NCBI RefSeq assembly: GCF_021130785.1
Contig: NC_060207.1
Location: 195,622,001-195,686,000, forward strand
Length of the DNA stretch: 64,000 nt
Reading direction: 5' to 3'
Source of the DNA: Homalodisca vitripennis
Lineage: Eukaryota > Arthropoda > Insecta > Hemiptera > Cicadellidae
How positions within the stretch are numbered: position 1 is the stretch's first letter; the number at the start of each line of letters is the position of its first letter. Positions 49,214-60,949 of the stretch are shown piece by piece. Position numbers and translations under genes: made by a program. Under the pieces are notes generated by a model. The model was not told the DNA's origin. It saw nothing but the letters and a program-made list of their open reading frames with translations, and made no database searches.

Positions 49214-49395
49214 GCTAAAGCTCAGTCCAATCCCATGGAGTGACTTGCACATCATGGAATTCAACGAAATGAAGTTCAATGTAAAACTTTAAGTCTATAG
49301 GTCAGCTTTTTGGGAAAATAAGTCGATAAACAAACAGACAGAAGTGAAATTTTTTCATCCCTCGAGTGATAAACTTCACTATCACTCGGCTAATA
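49214..49395 (+). repeat. Dispersed repeat with CAAACAGACAGA core, copy 3
   Basis: The fullest of three copies: CTCAGTCCAATCCCATGG, AAACTTTAAGTCTATAGGTCAG, AAACAGACAGAAG, and the end TCACTATCACTCGGCTAATAAA, which matches the minus strand of 3107-3294. The sense blocks also match 10748-10912. Confidence 0.7.
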
Positions 49396-50132
49396 AAACT
49401 CGAAATTATAATAATTATTTGGTCATATGTGTATCTAAAATGGCAAAGGATAAAAAATGATTAAGTGGAAACGTCTACATTTAAAACAACTCTCCTTCTG
49501 GCATACAAGACAAATTAGATATTTGAAATATTTTGAAATCGATAAGATAATTTTATCAACCGAATGGAATAAATAATAAACAAGAAATGAAAAAACTTAA
49601 TTTGTTTCAATATTAAAAAGATATTTTTAGCGTAAAAGTTCAAAGACATACACAAGAAAACCCATGCTTTAACAGTGTTGAGCATATGTTGTTGTGTTTT
49701 GGAAATACGAGTACTATCAAACCACTTTTTTGAGATACTTTACTAAATATGAATCAGTCTGGATAATATGTGAAAATGACAGTTTCTTCTTTAATATATT
49801 TGGGAATTGCGAAATGTCATAAACATAATAACATTTTGAAAGTAAATTTACGCTAAATCTTAGTTTAGGGTAGTGGCGAAGTAGGGTAAAGAAATATCAT
49901 TTTTAAATGCACATGACGAAGATATGTTTATGAAATTAAACCTAAAGATGAAAACAACCTATGTATAAAACGTTGGAGAATTCTCAATGAGACAGAAGAA
50001 AGAAGATCAATATGATGGAAAGGTTAATTTATTGTGAACAGAAAAAACATTTGGAGATCAAGAAAATTTGAAGAAGGGAAGCGACATTGAAAGCGGTTTC
50101 TTCTAGAAAAATAAATTGTCCAAAAATCTTCA
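49396..50132. other. Gene-free AT-rich stretch
   Basis: No feature supported before the candidate target duplication at 50133. Confidence 0.45.
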
Positions 50133-50148
50133 TCTAAAAATAATTTAA

Positions 50149-50210
50149 CTTATTACATTTAAACACATAAAACCAATATTTATTACATTTATTTTTGTGA
50201 GGCCTTTCGA
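50149..50210 (+). repeat. Left inverted arm
   Basis: About 62 bp, mirrored at 50681-50742 with a few mismatches. Confidence 0.92.
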
Positions 50211-50234
50211 CAGCAAGGCTATCTTCGTCAGACA
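50196..50234 (-). ncRNA. Hammerhead-ribozyme-like motif, type I with palindromic stem III
   Basis: On the minus strand, in order: TGT (stem I), CTGACGA (core; position 7 may be any base), one extra A, GATAGC-CTT-GCTGTC (stem-loop II, 6 bp with one G-U), GAAA (core), GGCC, TC, and ACA (stem I partner). The UC would be the cleavage dinucleotide. GGCC is self-complementary, so stem III could form only between two molecules or tandem copies, as reported for the short hammerheads of Penelope-like elements. The weak points are the extra A before stem II and a stem I of only 3 bp. Activity is not shown. Confidence 0.5.
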
Positions 50235-50680
50235 CATCACGAAAGTAAATACAAAAAGTAAATTAAATTTTTAGTAATAGTTTAACATATGTGATTTAAT
50301 ATTAATTTGTCCTGTGTGGCGTACTATGTAAATACAATTGCATTATTACTGCTATTATACTATATAAATAATATATCAAATATATTGAATTTTGTATTGG
50401 TCCATCTTTTTGATTTAATAAATCTTCTGTGTTTTTTGATCAATGTAATATGACTCCCATGCATTTTAATATCTTGGAATGTTAACGTGTTTTAATAGTT
50501 TTAGGTTTTCCTATGATATAGTGTGTCCAGTATTGATACAGTGGTGTGCGACGGCCGATTTTTCTTTTCTGCTGAATTTAATGTAGGAGCAATGGTTTTT
50601 ATATCGTATATTAATTTTTCTTCTTGTCTATCCAATGAATTTTTTGTTGCAGTCATCACATTAAATTTTGTATAATTATA

Positions 50681-50742
50681 CCGAAAGGCCTCACAAAAAT
50701 AAAATTATTAAATATTGGTTTCATGTGTTTAAATGTTATAAG
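50681..50742 (-). repeat. Right inverted arm
   Basis: Mirrors 50149-50210. It keeps the GAAA-GGCC-TC-ACA part of the ribozyme motif but lacks the CTGANGA box. Confidence 0.92.
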
Positions 50743-51220
50743 CTAACTGTAGAAAATAGTAGCTCCATCTTCGACATTTCTAAAAATAATTGATACCCAA
50801 AAAAGTATTTAAATAATATGTGAAAGTTTGTACACGTTTATGGTTCTTTAGCGAAGCACCTTGGAAACGCTATAATCTCTTACCTCAGACCAACGCTAAC
50901 TGGCCGTAAATATGTCAGTATCAACTATTGAAATCATAGAAACTAACGTACTCAATAAATCGACATTGAAATTATATAAAAACCGATTTACATGGAGATA
51001 TAACTTCAGATTACTTTAGTTTATCTAGAATACGCTTATTATATGAAGGGTGTTTCCTAAATCCCACCATAGTTATACTGTGGGAAATTATGCGATGCTC
51101 TAATCGCAATAGCACTATTGAGTTTTGAGACGAAAGGTTTGCTTTTATGTTGTTTTTTAGTATATTAAAATTCACGATTGTAAAATTATAACGTGTCTGT
51201 TGTTACAAAATCTACGTACT
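50743..51220. other. Gene-free stretch
   Basis: GAAGGGTGTTTCCTAAATCCC near 51047 resembles the start of some DNA transposons, but no matching right end was found. Confidence 0.4.
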
Positions 51221-54200
51221 TTTCCGACTGAGCCGGAAGATGTATTTAGTATAATTTATCTAGACTCAAAGCCACAATTGTTTACATTACTTTAGGAAAG
51301 GCTTAAAGAAATATTTGTTGGCGTACAAAAATAATGTGCAAGAAGCGGGGGATTCAAACCGTGTACTATTAATATTGGAATAAATTTCAACTGACTCTTT
51401 TAAGAAATATGAAGTATTACGAGATAATGCTGTATAGGATTTCTCGGAAGTTTAATACAAACAAAGCATCTTTACAATTTCGCTTTACTATGTCTGGTGT
51501 AAATCTCCATGTAATTAAACATAAAATAACATTCCTGTTGGATGTTTTATGTTCACTCACCATGCAAAATACAGAGTGAATAATTCTGGTTTCAATGAAC
51601 GAGGCTTAACACGACCTAGTGGAAACATAAACGTTTATTTACCCCAATTTACTGAACACAGCTTTCCACTCTCTTCCCTCTCGTGGATTGAAACAACTTT
51701 TGTTGTTGCTATCAGTTTAATACAGTATTAGCCGCTTAGAAGCATAAATATATTTTGTTTATACAGTAAAATTTCTACAAATGGATGAAGTTTAGAAGGC
51801 CGCAGTAAATGGAAATTTTTACTAAGGGTCTGCACTTAGTTGGCTTCGGTATTGTGGACAATTTGTAGATAGGCTGGAAATAGTGGTGTTGTCATATTAT
51901 AGCTAGGAGGTCGGACTGTAAGGTTGGTTTGAGACCAGGGCTTGTGGGCTCAGAAAACACCTAGCGTCTTAGGAATATTCCTGACGGATATTCATAAAAT
52001 AAACCTCTAAAATAATCTGGTACTTAGGCAATAAACGAAGTTTGCTTCATTGCCCAAGACCAGTGGTGGGTAGCATGGTGGGATTTTTTATATCGGAATA
52101 GGTATATATGTTAACAAGAGACTCTTAGTATGACCATATAAAGTTCCATACAATTGCCATAAAATTCCGTCCAGGAATTTTAAAGCATAACACACAAAGA
52201 AACACACAGAATGCTGTGGCGTGGTGACAGACCGATTCAGATAGGTCAACACCAGCACCAACTCAACTAGTTTTGACTTTATATTGTTAGTAATAGTTTC
52301 ATGAGAAGAAGAATACACCCCTTTATCATTCTCTGAAATGTGTAAATCAACAAAAGCCGTAATTGGTTATTCCCGTATATGCGTTATTTTAAACTTTCTC
52401 TAATAAAAATATTTTGTCTCCACATTTACACTCTAATCTATACGACGAACCCAAAATTTTCAATCTTCCAATATAAATAGTTAATATTAGTAATGTTAAT
52501 AGAAATGTCAATCATAATACCATTATTAGCCAAAATATAACTTAGATTAGTTACGGAATCTGAGAGAAATAATCTCCCTCTCACCAAACTATTTTATGCT
52601 TATTTACTTGTACAGCATGTCAAAACGTGTTGATAAAGTTAATGGGCCAAGCTCTCCTTTCCGAAATGTTAGTTAGTTAATTTTGTTCCTGTAATTATTT
52701 TGTCGCATCAGCCATGAAAGCTCGTTGTTTTAGTAATTACGGTCGTCATGAACCCTCGCTTTAATTCCAAATTGTTTGAACTAACCCTTATAAAATAATT
52801 GTTACAGGGTTTAGAGAATCTTGGTATTTAATATTTTCTAAATTTAATAATTTAAAAATGCAATTTGTAATCGCAGAAATATGCATCGTATAAATTTCTA
52901 TAGGTGGCATTTGTATTTAATGTAATAAAAATTGCTTTATATTTATCCTCCCCGTCTAAATGTCCTAAGCAAAACTCTAAAATCAAACATGGCCTACGCA
53001 ACTATACAGTAAGAAAATCTCAAAATAGAGATTTTGTTGTATCTGAATTATGAAAATTCGTAAATTTTTTTACAAATTTAGTTTGCATTGGCCATAATCA
53101 TTCAAAAATGATTAAAACTACTACATTTAAAGTATAACAAATATCTTCACCCATGTAATTAAAAATTTAAAGTATACTGAATTACATGTTTGTGAGGGCA
53201 AAGACAAAGGCATATTGTGAAATAATTCGATTTATTTAGATCAGAACAATAATTTTTAATCAATAAAACAATTATGAGATTATATGTGACACTTACCCAA
53301 AAAGCTTGATTTCTTTAATGGTTTGCTGTAAGCATTTACTGAATATGAAGGAAAATTTCCTTAAATATAAAATATGCGTACGGATCCATGATGGATAATA
53401 ATTTAAAATTACGGTCCTAAAGATATTTGAATATCTATAAGGAATAAGCATAAAAATAGTTAAGTCTCAAACACACGCGGACCCATAATGGTAAATATAA
53501 TGCTTGACCTGGTAGGAAACTTTTTATTGAGGGAAAGAAAGTAGAACCTATTAACACTAAGTAATTTTCATTTCCGTGTGTTTCATATATTCAATAAACA
53601 TTTCCTGATTTAGCAGGAATGCTTACGAGAAATCCAGGACTAAATAATTGAATTAGTGGTACTGTAATTATACTTAAGCTACAATGGTAGAACCCATTCT
53701 CACGAATTTCGTTTCATTTGATGAGAAATATGCAGAACAGAACAATGTTAAAACATGTCAATTATGTTACAGGAGTTTTACAGTATTTTTAACGGCTTGG
53801 TTAACATTATTGCAATGAATTGATAATATTTACTTATTTAAATAATTATAATTCCTTAACACTTTAAAATTCCCGCAAGAAATGGTTTTTGGTTTTTAGT
53901 AAATTGGGTGGAATAGAAAACTTAAGCAGGGAATGTATAAGTTTGCTTTCTTTATAATAAATAAAACTAAAGACAAAATGAAGATTACTCAATATTTTAC
54001 ATGCCACCATATTTATTTATTAATGAGTAACACCACATTAAACCAACAGATCTGTTATGCGACTTTATAAGTGAAAATTTACAAATCGTCAATGTAATAA
54101 TACATATTGTATAATCCATGAATTGTTGCCACGGCACGTACACGTTACAGAGAGAAAGCTATACTAGTGGTACGCGGAAATACATAAATAGTAGTTGAGT

Positions 54201-54365
54201 TACGAAATAATTAAATTCGTGAATTGCCCACGCCATTTCAATTATTACGAAACATGACATCATCTCATTATATGACAATTCCATTGTAATTCGGTTTATT
54301 TGCGAAGTGTTGGGAAACCGCTCATACATCTATTTCTCTTATTGTGTTTCGATTGTATGAATTTA

Positions 54366-54368
<3 letters not shown>
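51221..54368. other. Gene-free stretch with minor structures
   Basis: TTCCGACTGAGCCGGAA (near 51222) is a hairpin shared with 5745 and 15235. GGTTTGAATCC on the minus strand (51350-51360) matches a B box, but no A box is upstream, so no SINE is called. An imperfect hairpin GGCAAT...ATTGCC lies at 52028-52055 in a GC-richer patch (51890-52085). Confidence 0.4.
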
Positions 54369-54407
<39 letters not shown>

Positions 54408-54430
54408 ATGTATTTATTTATTTATTATAA
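54369..54430. repeat. TA microsatellite with TG and TTTA tail
   Basis: (TA)n of about 42 bases, then TGTGTGTATG and a short (TTTA)n run. Confidence 0.96.
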
Positions 54431-56990
54431 TAAGACACTAAGGTATTAATTTTATGATATATAGAAAAATAATATACATGTATATATATATATCAATTGT
54501 TTTAATTATTTTATTTTACTTTTGCATAAAGCAAGTAATTCGCTTTATGTACAAAATACATTATATTTTGAGTACTTTGGATAATGTTTTCTGTAAGGCG
54601 TGGCACGAATCTCTTTGTCGTACTCAAGCTCTTGATAATAAGTAAACCATGAATTATTCTAGGTCACACATAAAATAAAAGTTTGCGCTTCTTAAAGTAT
54701 AACCGTAAAATATTTTACACTTTAGTAAGAAAGATTGTGACATAAAAAGTTGAATCATCACTATATACGTGTTTATCCCAGCACTGAAAATATAAAACAT
54801 ATAGTGCTGCTAAACATAATATGTTACTTAGGACAATCTTACTTTGAAAACGATAAAGTATAGCAAAATATATGATAACCTCATTTATATTAAATGAAAG
54901 TTCATCATAGTTCATATTAAAATTCACGTACAATTATTTACTCTAAAACAGAGTACTATATGAATGAGTCTATGAAATTCAGTTTCGACTGAACAATACC
55001 TTTGTGAAACATTATAAGAGTATTGAAAACTTTCCTGTCAAATTATAAGCTGCTTACGGTGAATGTAATTTTATAAACAGAGGCTTGTTATAACCCAGTT
55101 GAGGCCTGTAATCATCAAACTTCTTTGACATTCTCATTGAATGAATTAAGCTTGTTATTATAAAATAAACACGAAATATGGTATTTAATATTTATTGATG
55201 TATTAATAATTAATTATGTAATGTACTATAAAATAATGAATATAAGTGTAAAGATGATATTCTAAATAAAATATGTAGTCATCATTATTTGAAATTGCAT
55301 GGCATATTCAAGCAATATGTAAATACCGTGCAGATTAGTTTAAAAATGCAACATATGAACACATTTATACATGAAAAATACAATCATATAGTTTTTACGA
55401 CTGCCACGAGAGACTAAAAGTAAGAACGAAAGTAAGAAATGTATTTCTCAAACAAAACCTTACATACATACATACATTTAAGAAGTATATCATGAAAAGT
55501 ATTTAATCCTCCAAGGCTTAGCCTGTTTGGAGGCTTTACTGCAATTTAAAATATCACCGTTCAAATGGCAACTAAATTATATAAACAAAAATAAAGTAAT
55601 CATACTTAAATCTATAATACACATCCAAAGATACAATAAATACTACTCTTCCAAACTACTAAAATTTATAATATGAACACTTACTACATCATTAGACAAA
55701 ACTACTTAAATACTTATTGAGAGAATTTATGATTTAATAACTATAATAATTATCATAACTATAATAATTATAATACAAGGCAATATACAGTAAGTAAAGC
55801 AAAGTACAATGGAATAAAGTAGGAGGAAAAGCTTTAATATTAATAAAAGACTGATAAATAGAGGGAATAAAGTTTGCATGGTGGATCACTCTGGACACTT
55901 TATCGCAAACACTTTATAACAACATTCCCCATGTGTACACAAAGTTGACTCTCTTGTTGTGTTAAAGGTCATGGAAAGTTCATAATAGAGAAAATCCATA
56001 ATATGTCTTGTTTTTAATATAAGAATGAATGACGTACAATGTTACTGGTAGTGGTAGATAGAGGTAGTGTTAACCGCATCACATAAAGGAGGAGAGGCAC
56101 ACAAGATACTTTCTGAAACAAGAACTAAAATTATTTCATTTATACTAAAATTTATTTATAAATTCTAAAAGCATCAGGACTATGGACGCTTGCCCTCATT
56201 ACAAGTCGAACAGATAAATTAAGACACAGAGTGGCTAAATTGTAAAAAAGCAAACAATAACAATGATTGTTTTCCAAAATCCGATTATGTAACTTGGTTG
56301 AAAATGAGTTATTAGGATTAATTAAGTACATTATACAAATCATTATCGTTTTATACCACTTTTACTTTATTTTAGTAAAATGGAGAATTTGAAAATTTTT
56401 GTGTAAATCCCAAATATTCTCTTTGTTACTTGGACTAACTTAATTTATAATACTGGGCGTTTAGTAAGCAGAAACAAATAAGTAAGACATTCAGATATGG
56501 TTCTGTTAGAATAATTTAGGGAAATTAGATAAATATTATTAAACGTCTTCACGTAAAGGAATAATACCAACATTAAAATTATAAATTTAAATAAATCTAA
56601 ATGTTATTGATAATTTAATAAACATGTGACGTTGTTTATACATTTTAATGTTTGTTAAGAAAATTTAACTACAAAATATAATTAACTATCTCATAATGAC
56701 GCAAAAAAGGGAGAGTTTAAAACCAGTGGGTCCATAAAGGTTTTCGATATATTAATTTGCCAATATGTTAAACAAAGGCCATAAAAAATGTACATGTAAA
56801 ATTTCAATACAATCGGTCAAGTAGGTTTTACATGATTGAGTAATACATACGAATGCTCAGACAGATGCCATTGGTCGCAATTACAGGAACAGTGCCAGTG
56901 CAAGTTAGCGGGTTTTAGAAGCGTGCTGATGGGAAAGGTGACGTTACTATTTTTTAGTTGTCATATAAATGAAAATATTGATTATAAAGA
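54431..56990. other. Gene-free AT-rich stretch
   Basis: Ordinary sequence. The hairpin CCTCCAA...TTGGAGG at 55508-55533 (with GGCT/AGCC inside) is the only clear structure. Short AT-rich frames are not supported as genes. Confidence 0.45.
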
Positions 56991-56999
56991 AAAGAAAGG

Positions 57000-57515
57000 T
57001 CATTGCCACACTGTGCGATTTTCCAGGTAAACTAAACAAATTGAGCTTGTCTTTGTTATTATCAACAGGATACGAGGTAGCGAGCTGATTGATGAAGTCA
57101 TTTACATAGAAACTAGTATCTATTGATTGAGTATTCCGTACGTTGTGCAAGAAGAAACGATGAATTTCAACCTAACAAAGATTTATTAATACAGATTCTT
57201 GCAGATATTTAATTTTTTTAATTGGACCCAAAATAATCGAATAAAACGCGTTTCTCTAATTGCTATAGTAACTGAAATGCTTTAGTAATGAAGATATACT
57301 CTATAATAAACAAATTTAATTATTTGTAAACATATGGAACCTTTGAAGTGATTTATCAAACAACAATGCGGCTGAAAATCAGAGTAAACATCATGATGAT
57401 ACATTATAGGTCCTCTCCAAACCGGGATGAGAGTGCAAATCCAACATCATGTGTACTTTTAATTAACGTTCACCACAAAAGGGTGTGTGTTTACTGGAAA
57501 TTTGATTGGTTGAAT
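57000..57515 (-). repeat. Dispersed repeat copy B
   Basis: Reverse-complement partner of 145-645; see copy A for shared blocks. It lacks the extra inverted arm found beside copy A. Confidence 0.75.
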
Positions 57516-58539
57516 ATATTTATTCGATTTATTGTGTACGTTGAGGTATTGTAAGTAAAATATGAAACTTTAATTTCATATGTGCTCTTCTACGCTGGAC
57601 AAGGAATTTTTATTAAACAGATTTTATGTGCGTCTGCCATCTTAATTTATGTTGATGTAAACGATTAATAGTTTGGAGGTAAATTATACACAGTTTTTAA
57701 ATGACGAATGTTATTGGTTGACACGTTATTATATCATGAAGGACATCGTAAAAGGAATTTTTTTTAATCTTATAGTTGTCCGCCCAAAAATTCCTCGGTG
57801 GGATAGCTCTTAGAAGAAACGTCTTAGAAACTGAAAACTTAATATATGTATTTCTCTAGTTTAAAGGAAGAGCTATTGTAATGTAATGGGGTCAAAATGT
57901 CGAAGGGCAATCCGTCTGTTGGGGTCAAATGTCGAAAGGCAATCCGTCTGTACATCTGTTCATCTGTGTGACAACCATTGATATAACTATTCAGAAGACT
58001 GGTGGGAATAATGATAGAACCGTTATTATACGTAATTTTTTATTTAATATCATGAGTAGAAACATAGCGTTCATTGAAAATTCTTATGCTATATAATAAT
58101 AGATGTACTACTATCGCTATGTGTTTATAATGTATGTTTGGCTTTATCTACAAAAAGGTTTAAATAAATTGATGATCTTATGCTTATGTAGGTGTTCTGA
58201 GAAAAGTGCCATGAAATGTCTGTTGATGAGACCTGCCAAAGTAGCTTTTATACTTAGTAGTGTTAAATGTACGCTATCAAACATAATTTAACTGAATCTA
58301 AGTCAACAGTATCAGAAACTAAATAGTTATTCAGTTATTCAAACTTCATAAACCTTGTTTAGTGGAATTCACTAGATAATCCTGATAAACAACGTTCATT
58401 CCATTGTAAACTTTGTATTGCACGAATCAACTCAATGATGTATCAATAAAGCTTAAATATTTAGCAGTTTTAGTAATAGTGAATTATCTGCTTATTATTT
58501 AACTTTCTGTAATAATTAGTATATTCTGTTCTTGTACAG
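57516..58539. other. Gene-free stretch with a short tandem duplication
   Basis: Two units of GGGGTCAAA(A)TGTCGAA(G/A)GGCAATCCGTCTGT lie at 57888-57919 and 57921-57951. Nothing else is supported. Confidence 0.5.
57888..57951 (+). repeat. Tandem duplication, unit about 32 bp
   Basis: Two near-identical units, each ending GGCAATCCGTCTGT, separated by one base. Confidence 0.92.
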
Positions 58540-58639
58540 TTATATATATATATATGTATATATATCTTTTATATATATATATCTTATATATATATATATC
58601 TTATATATATATATACATCTTTTATATATATACATATAT

Positions 58640-58690
<51 letters not shown>
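58540..58690. repeat. Compound AT microsatellite
   Basis: (TA)n runs interrupted regularly by TCTT or CAT, then a pure AT run of about 40 bases. Frames on both strands here encode only Tyr/Ile runs and are artefacts. Confidence 0.97.
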
Positions 58691-58693
<3 letters not shown>

Positions 58694-58782
58694 ACTTTAT
58701 TGTATAACATAATCGTAACATTTTTATATATAAAGAAGTTATTGTTTGGATGCAATTGTGTGGTGATCTGGGTACTTATCGG

Positions 58783-58828
<46 letters not shown>
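58783..58828. repeat. AT microsatellite
   Basis: A pure (AT)n run of about 46 bases, less than 100 bases after the previous array. Confidence 0.97.
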
Positions 58829-58830
<2 letters not shown>

Positions 58831-59973
58831 AATTAGGGTAGAAGACAAAATGAACTATAGGTACCATAACAAATACCAAAAACGGACTTAATTACGATAA
58901 CCAAAACTATTCCCATGGTGTCCATGTTTTACAATACATAATTAATGCAAAGAATAGCTGCTAATATATAAATATATAATGCTAATGTGTCTAATAATAA
59001 ATTTAATAATCAGCGGGTTTTGAATCCTTTTTAGCTAATAACCCGTCAAGGAGAATATATAAATATTGAAGAATTAAAAATAATTAGTTATGTTACAAGT
59101 GATTACACAAATATAAGTTTGTTTTGGAATAACAGGCAATATTTTGCAACACACTCAACACAAGGACGTACCAATTCATAAAATTTGGTTAAATTAAGTA
59201 AAACACGTTTAGTAATTACCTGATTTTAAATATATTGCCTAATAATCAGACAGTATGAAGTTTCCGTACCGAAAAAGTAAAATTAATTATAATGTTATAT
59301 ACCTTGCTTTAATTACTTCACAGACAATTTATGTTTTATAGTTATATTTTAAGAAGTTGTTTGCAGACGTAAAAAGTTAAAAAACTTAAACAATTAAACT
59401 GTATTGATATTTTTATACTAAATCTAATATATTAAAAATTAAAAAAAGATTAAATGGTATTATTTTATATATTGCCCATGTTGTTGTATTTTATTTACCC
59501 CTTGTTTTAAATAATTTATCAATACGTTTACTTCTATGAATTACTTAGATACCGATTGTAATACTAATAGATATTATGGTTACTGCAAAAATCATCTAAA
59601 TAATTTAAAATATATTGCATTCTTTTAAATTGCAGTACACAATCACCTTAGTTAATTAACGTGTGTGTTTAGTTAATAAATAAATAAAAAACAATATACA
59701 TAATAATCTAGGTACAGATTTTTATCCTGGTACAAATTTATTTAGAAAAAATGAATCAGTTGATTCACCAAAAATATATTCCTTATCCTAGATTGATTTC
59801 TTTAATGGTGATAAAATATTAGGAAATAAAGTGAAGTAGTTTCTTTATTACTATGATCAGTGTGTTGCAACTTTATAATTTCCTTTCATTTCACTATACG
59901 TATAATACACATGAGTCACTTTAGATTTTGTGCTTGTCCATATCATAATATATTATTGATAATATACGTTTTA
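58829..59973. other. Gene-free AT-rich stretch
   Basis: No feature supported up to the TTAA at 59974. Confidence 0.45.
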
Positions 59974-60217
59974 TTAACCCTTCAACGCACTATTTTATTT
60001 GAACTGAACACCCCCCTAAGTGGTCCACTTAATTTCTTGGTTTTCACAGTTTTGTGACAACATTACCTATACATACATTAAATTATTTTCTGTTAAGCCT
60101 ATACTTGTAAAAGTCATTGTATTGCTAAAATATAAGTATACCCATACAAACATGTACAAAGTACCATTACAACATTTTTTAAGACATGTTTACTCGAAGT
60201 TATTTGCTGTAATTACA

Positions 60218-60672
60218 TTAGAAATTTGCAACTGTGTGATATGTCTTGAAGCAGTCCTCTAGGCATAGGCCAGCCTCGCATTGGGGACACCAGTAGATTG
60301 TGTCCCTTCTTCTGCTATGTTTGTAGCAAACCACACTATCTCCTTTGAGGCTTTGCTTTTTTCCCAGTTGGTGGAATCTTTTCAATAAAATGTTTTTCAG
60401 TTAGGCGCATTGGTGGAGTCTCAGTGGATGGTCTGCCTTGAACTGTTCTTGGTACCTCTTGTTGAAATCTTTCCAAAATTTCTTTTACTAGACCTAATCT
60501 AAATGTTAAGTGATCAATATTGTTGTCTTTTGACTTCCAAATGATGTATGAGTTCAGAATTGTAATGTTTAGCATTCATGTACCATTTAGTACCTCTTTT
60601 CCTTTCCAGTTGATAGTTCTCTAGCATTTGATCTCTAAGGTCCACACCCCCATATTCTTATTATATTCTACT
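60218..60672 (-). pseudogene. piggyBac transposase, C-terminal remnant
   Basis: Reading the minus strand across three frames recovers VEYNKNMG (60650-60672), VDLRDQMLENYQLERKRGTK (from about 60645), LNSYIIWK (near 60550), RLGLVKEILERF, then RLTEKHFIEKIPPTGKK and KPQRR, and finally VVCYKH..., YWCPQCEAGLCLEDCF and KTYH before the stop at 60218-60220. This is the known order of a piggyBac transposase tail: the NMGGVD-DQ block that ends the catalytic region, the insertion and helix region, and the C-terminal cysteine-rich zinc-binding domain that helps bind the transposon ends. Frame breaks lie between MG and VDL, between KWY and LN, and just before VVC (a stop and shift). The N-terminal and catalytic parts are absent. 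Confidence 0.9.
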
Positions 60673-60949
60673 ACAATACCAATCATAACCAAACAAATAA
60701 ACAGCTAAACACAAACAATAACATTGTCATGCCAGCAGACAAAGTCGTTTCACAGTCAATTGTGTAGTTAGAAACAGCTGACAGCAAGCGCCACCTTGAT
60801 CGATGTTTTTCGTCTACTATAAACTACATGTTGAACGGATTCGATACATAGGTATCGACACACCGATAGTCCGTTTCATTTTCTTTCCAACGATGTATAA
60901 CTCGAAAGTATTACACCGAAAATAACCGAAATATATTCGTTATAAGATC

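Larger units (their letters stand above)
50149..50742 (-). mobile_element. Penelope-like element remnant with long inverted ends
   Basis: Positions 50149-50210 are the near-perfect reverse complement of 50681-50742 (blocks CATTTAAACACAT, AAACCAATATTTA and TTTTTGTGAGGCCTTTCG). A hammerhead-ribozyme-like motif overlaps the left arm on the minus strand. Between the arms a minus-strand frame of about 60 codons stays open from the right arm to a stop at 50501-50503 (YNYTKFNVMTATKNSLDRQE...); it is not recognised but could be the end of the element's ORF. Hammerhead motifs in terminal repeats, and inverted partial copies at the ends, are known features of Penelope-like retroelements. TCTAAAAATAATT occurs at 50133-50145 and 50779-50791 and may be the target duplication. 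No reverse transcriptase or GIY-YIG domain remains, so the family call rests on the ends. A simple foldback MITE is the alternative. Confidence 0.5.

Noticed and set aside
20420..51070. AAAGGTGTCCCACGAG (20426) and GAAGGGTGTTTCCTAAATCCC (51047) as mariner-type ends
   Set aside because: Neither has a matching inverted end nearby or a transposase remnant, so no element can be delimited.
51340..51365. B-box match GGTTTGAATCC on the minus strand as a possible SINE or tRNA
   Set aside because: There is no A box at a suitable distance upstream and no body shared with the other SINEs.
55508..55533. Hairpin CCTCCAA...TTGGAGG as a transcription terminator
   Set aside because: No gene lies upstream, and rho-independent terminators are not expected in a eukaryotic genome.
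58532..58891. Open frame of 119 codons
   Set aside because: It encodes Tyr-Ile runs across AT microsatellites and is mirrored on the other strand.
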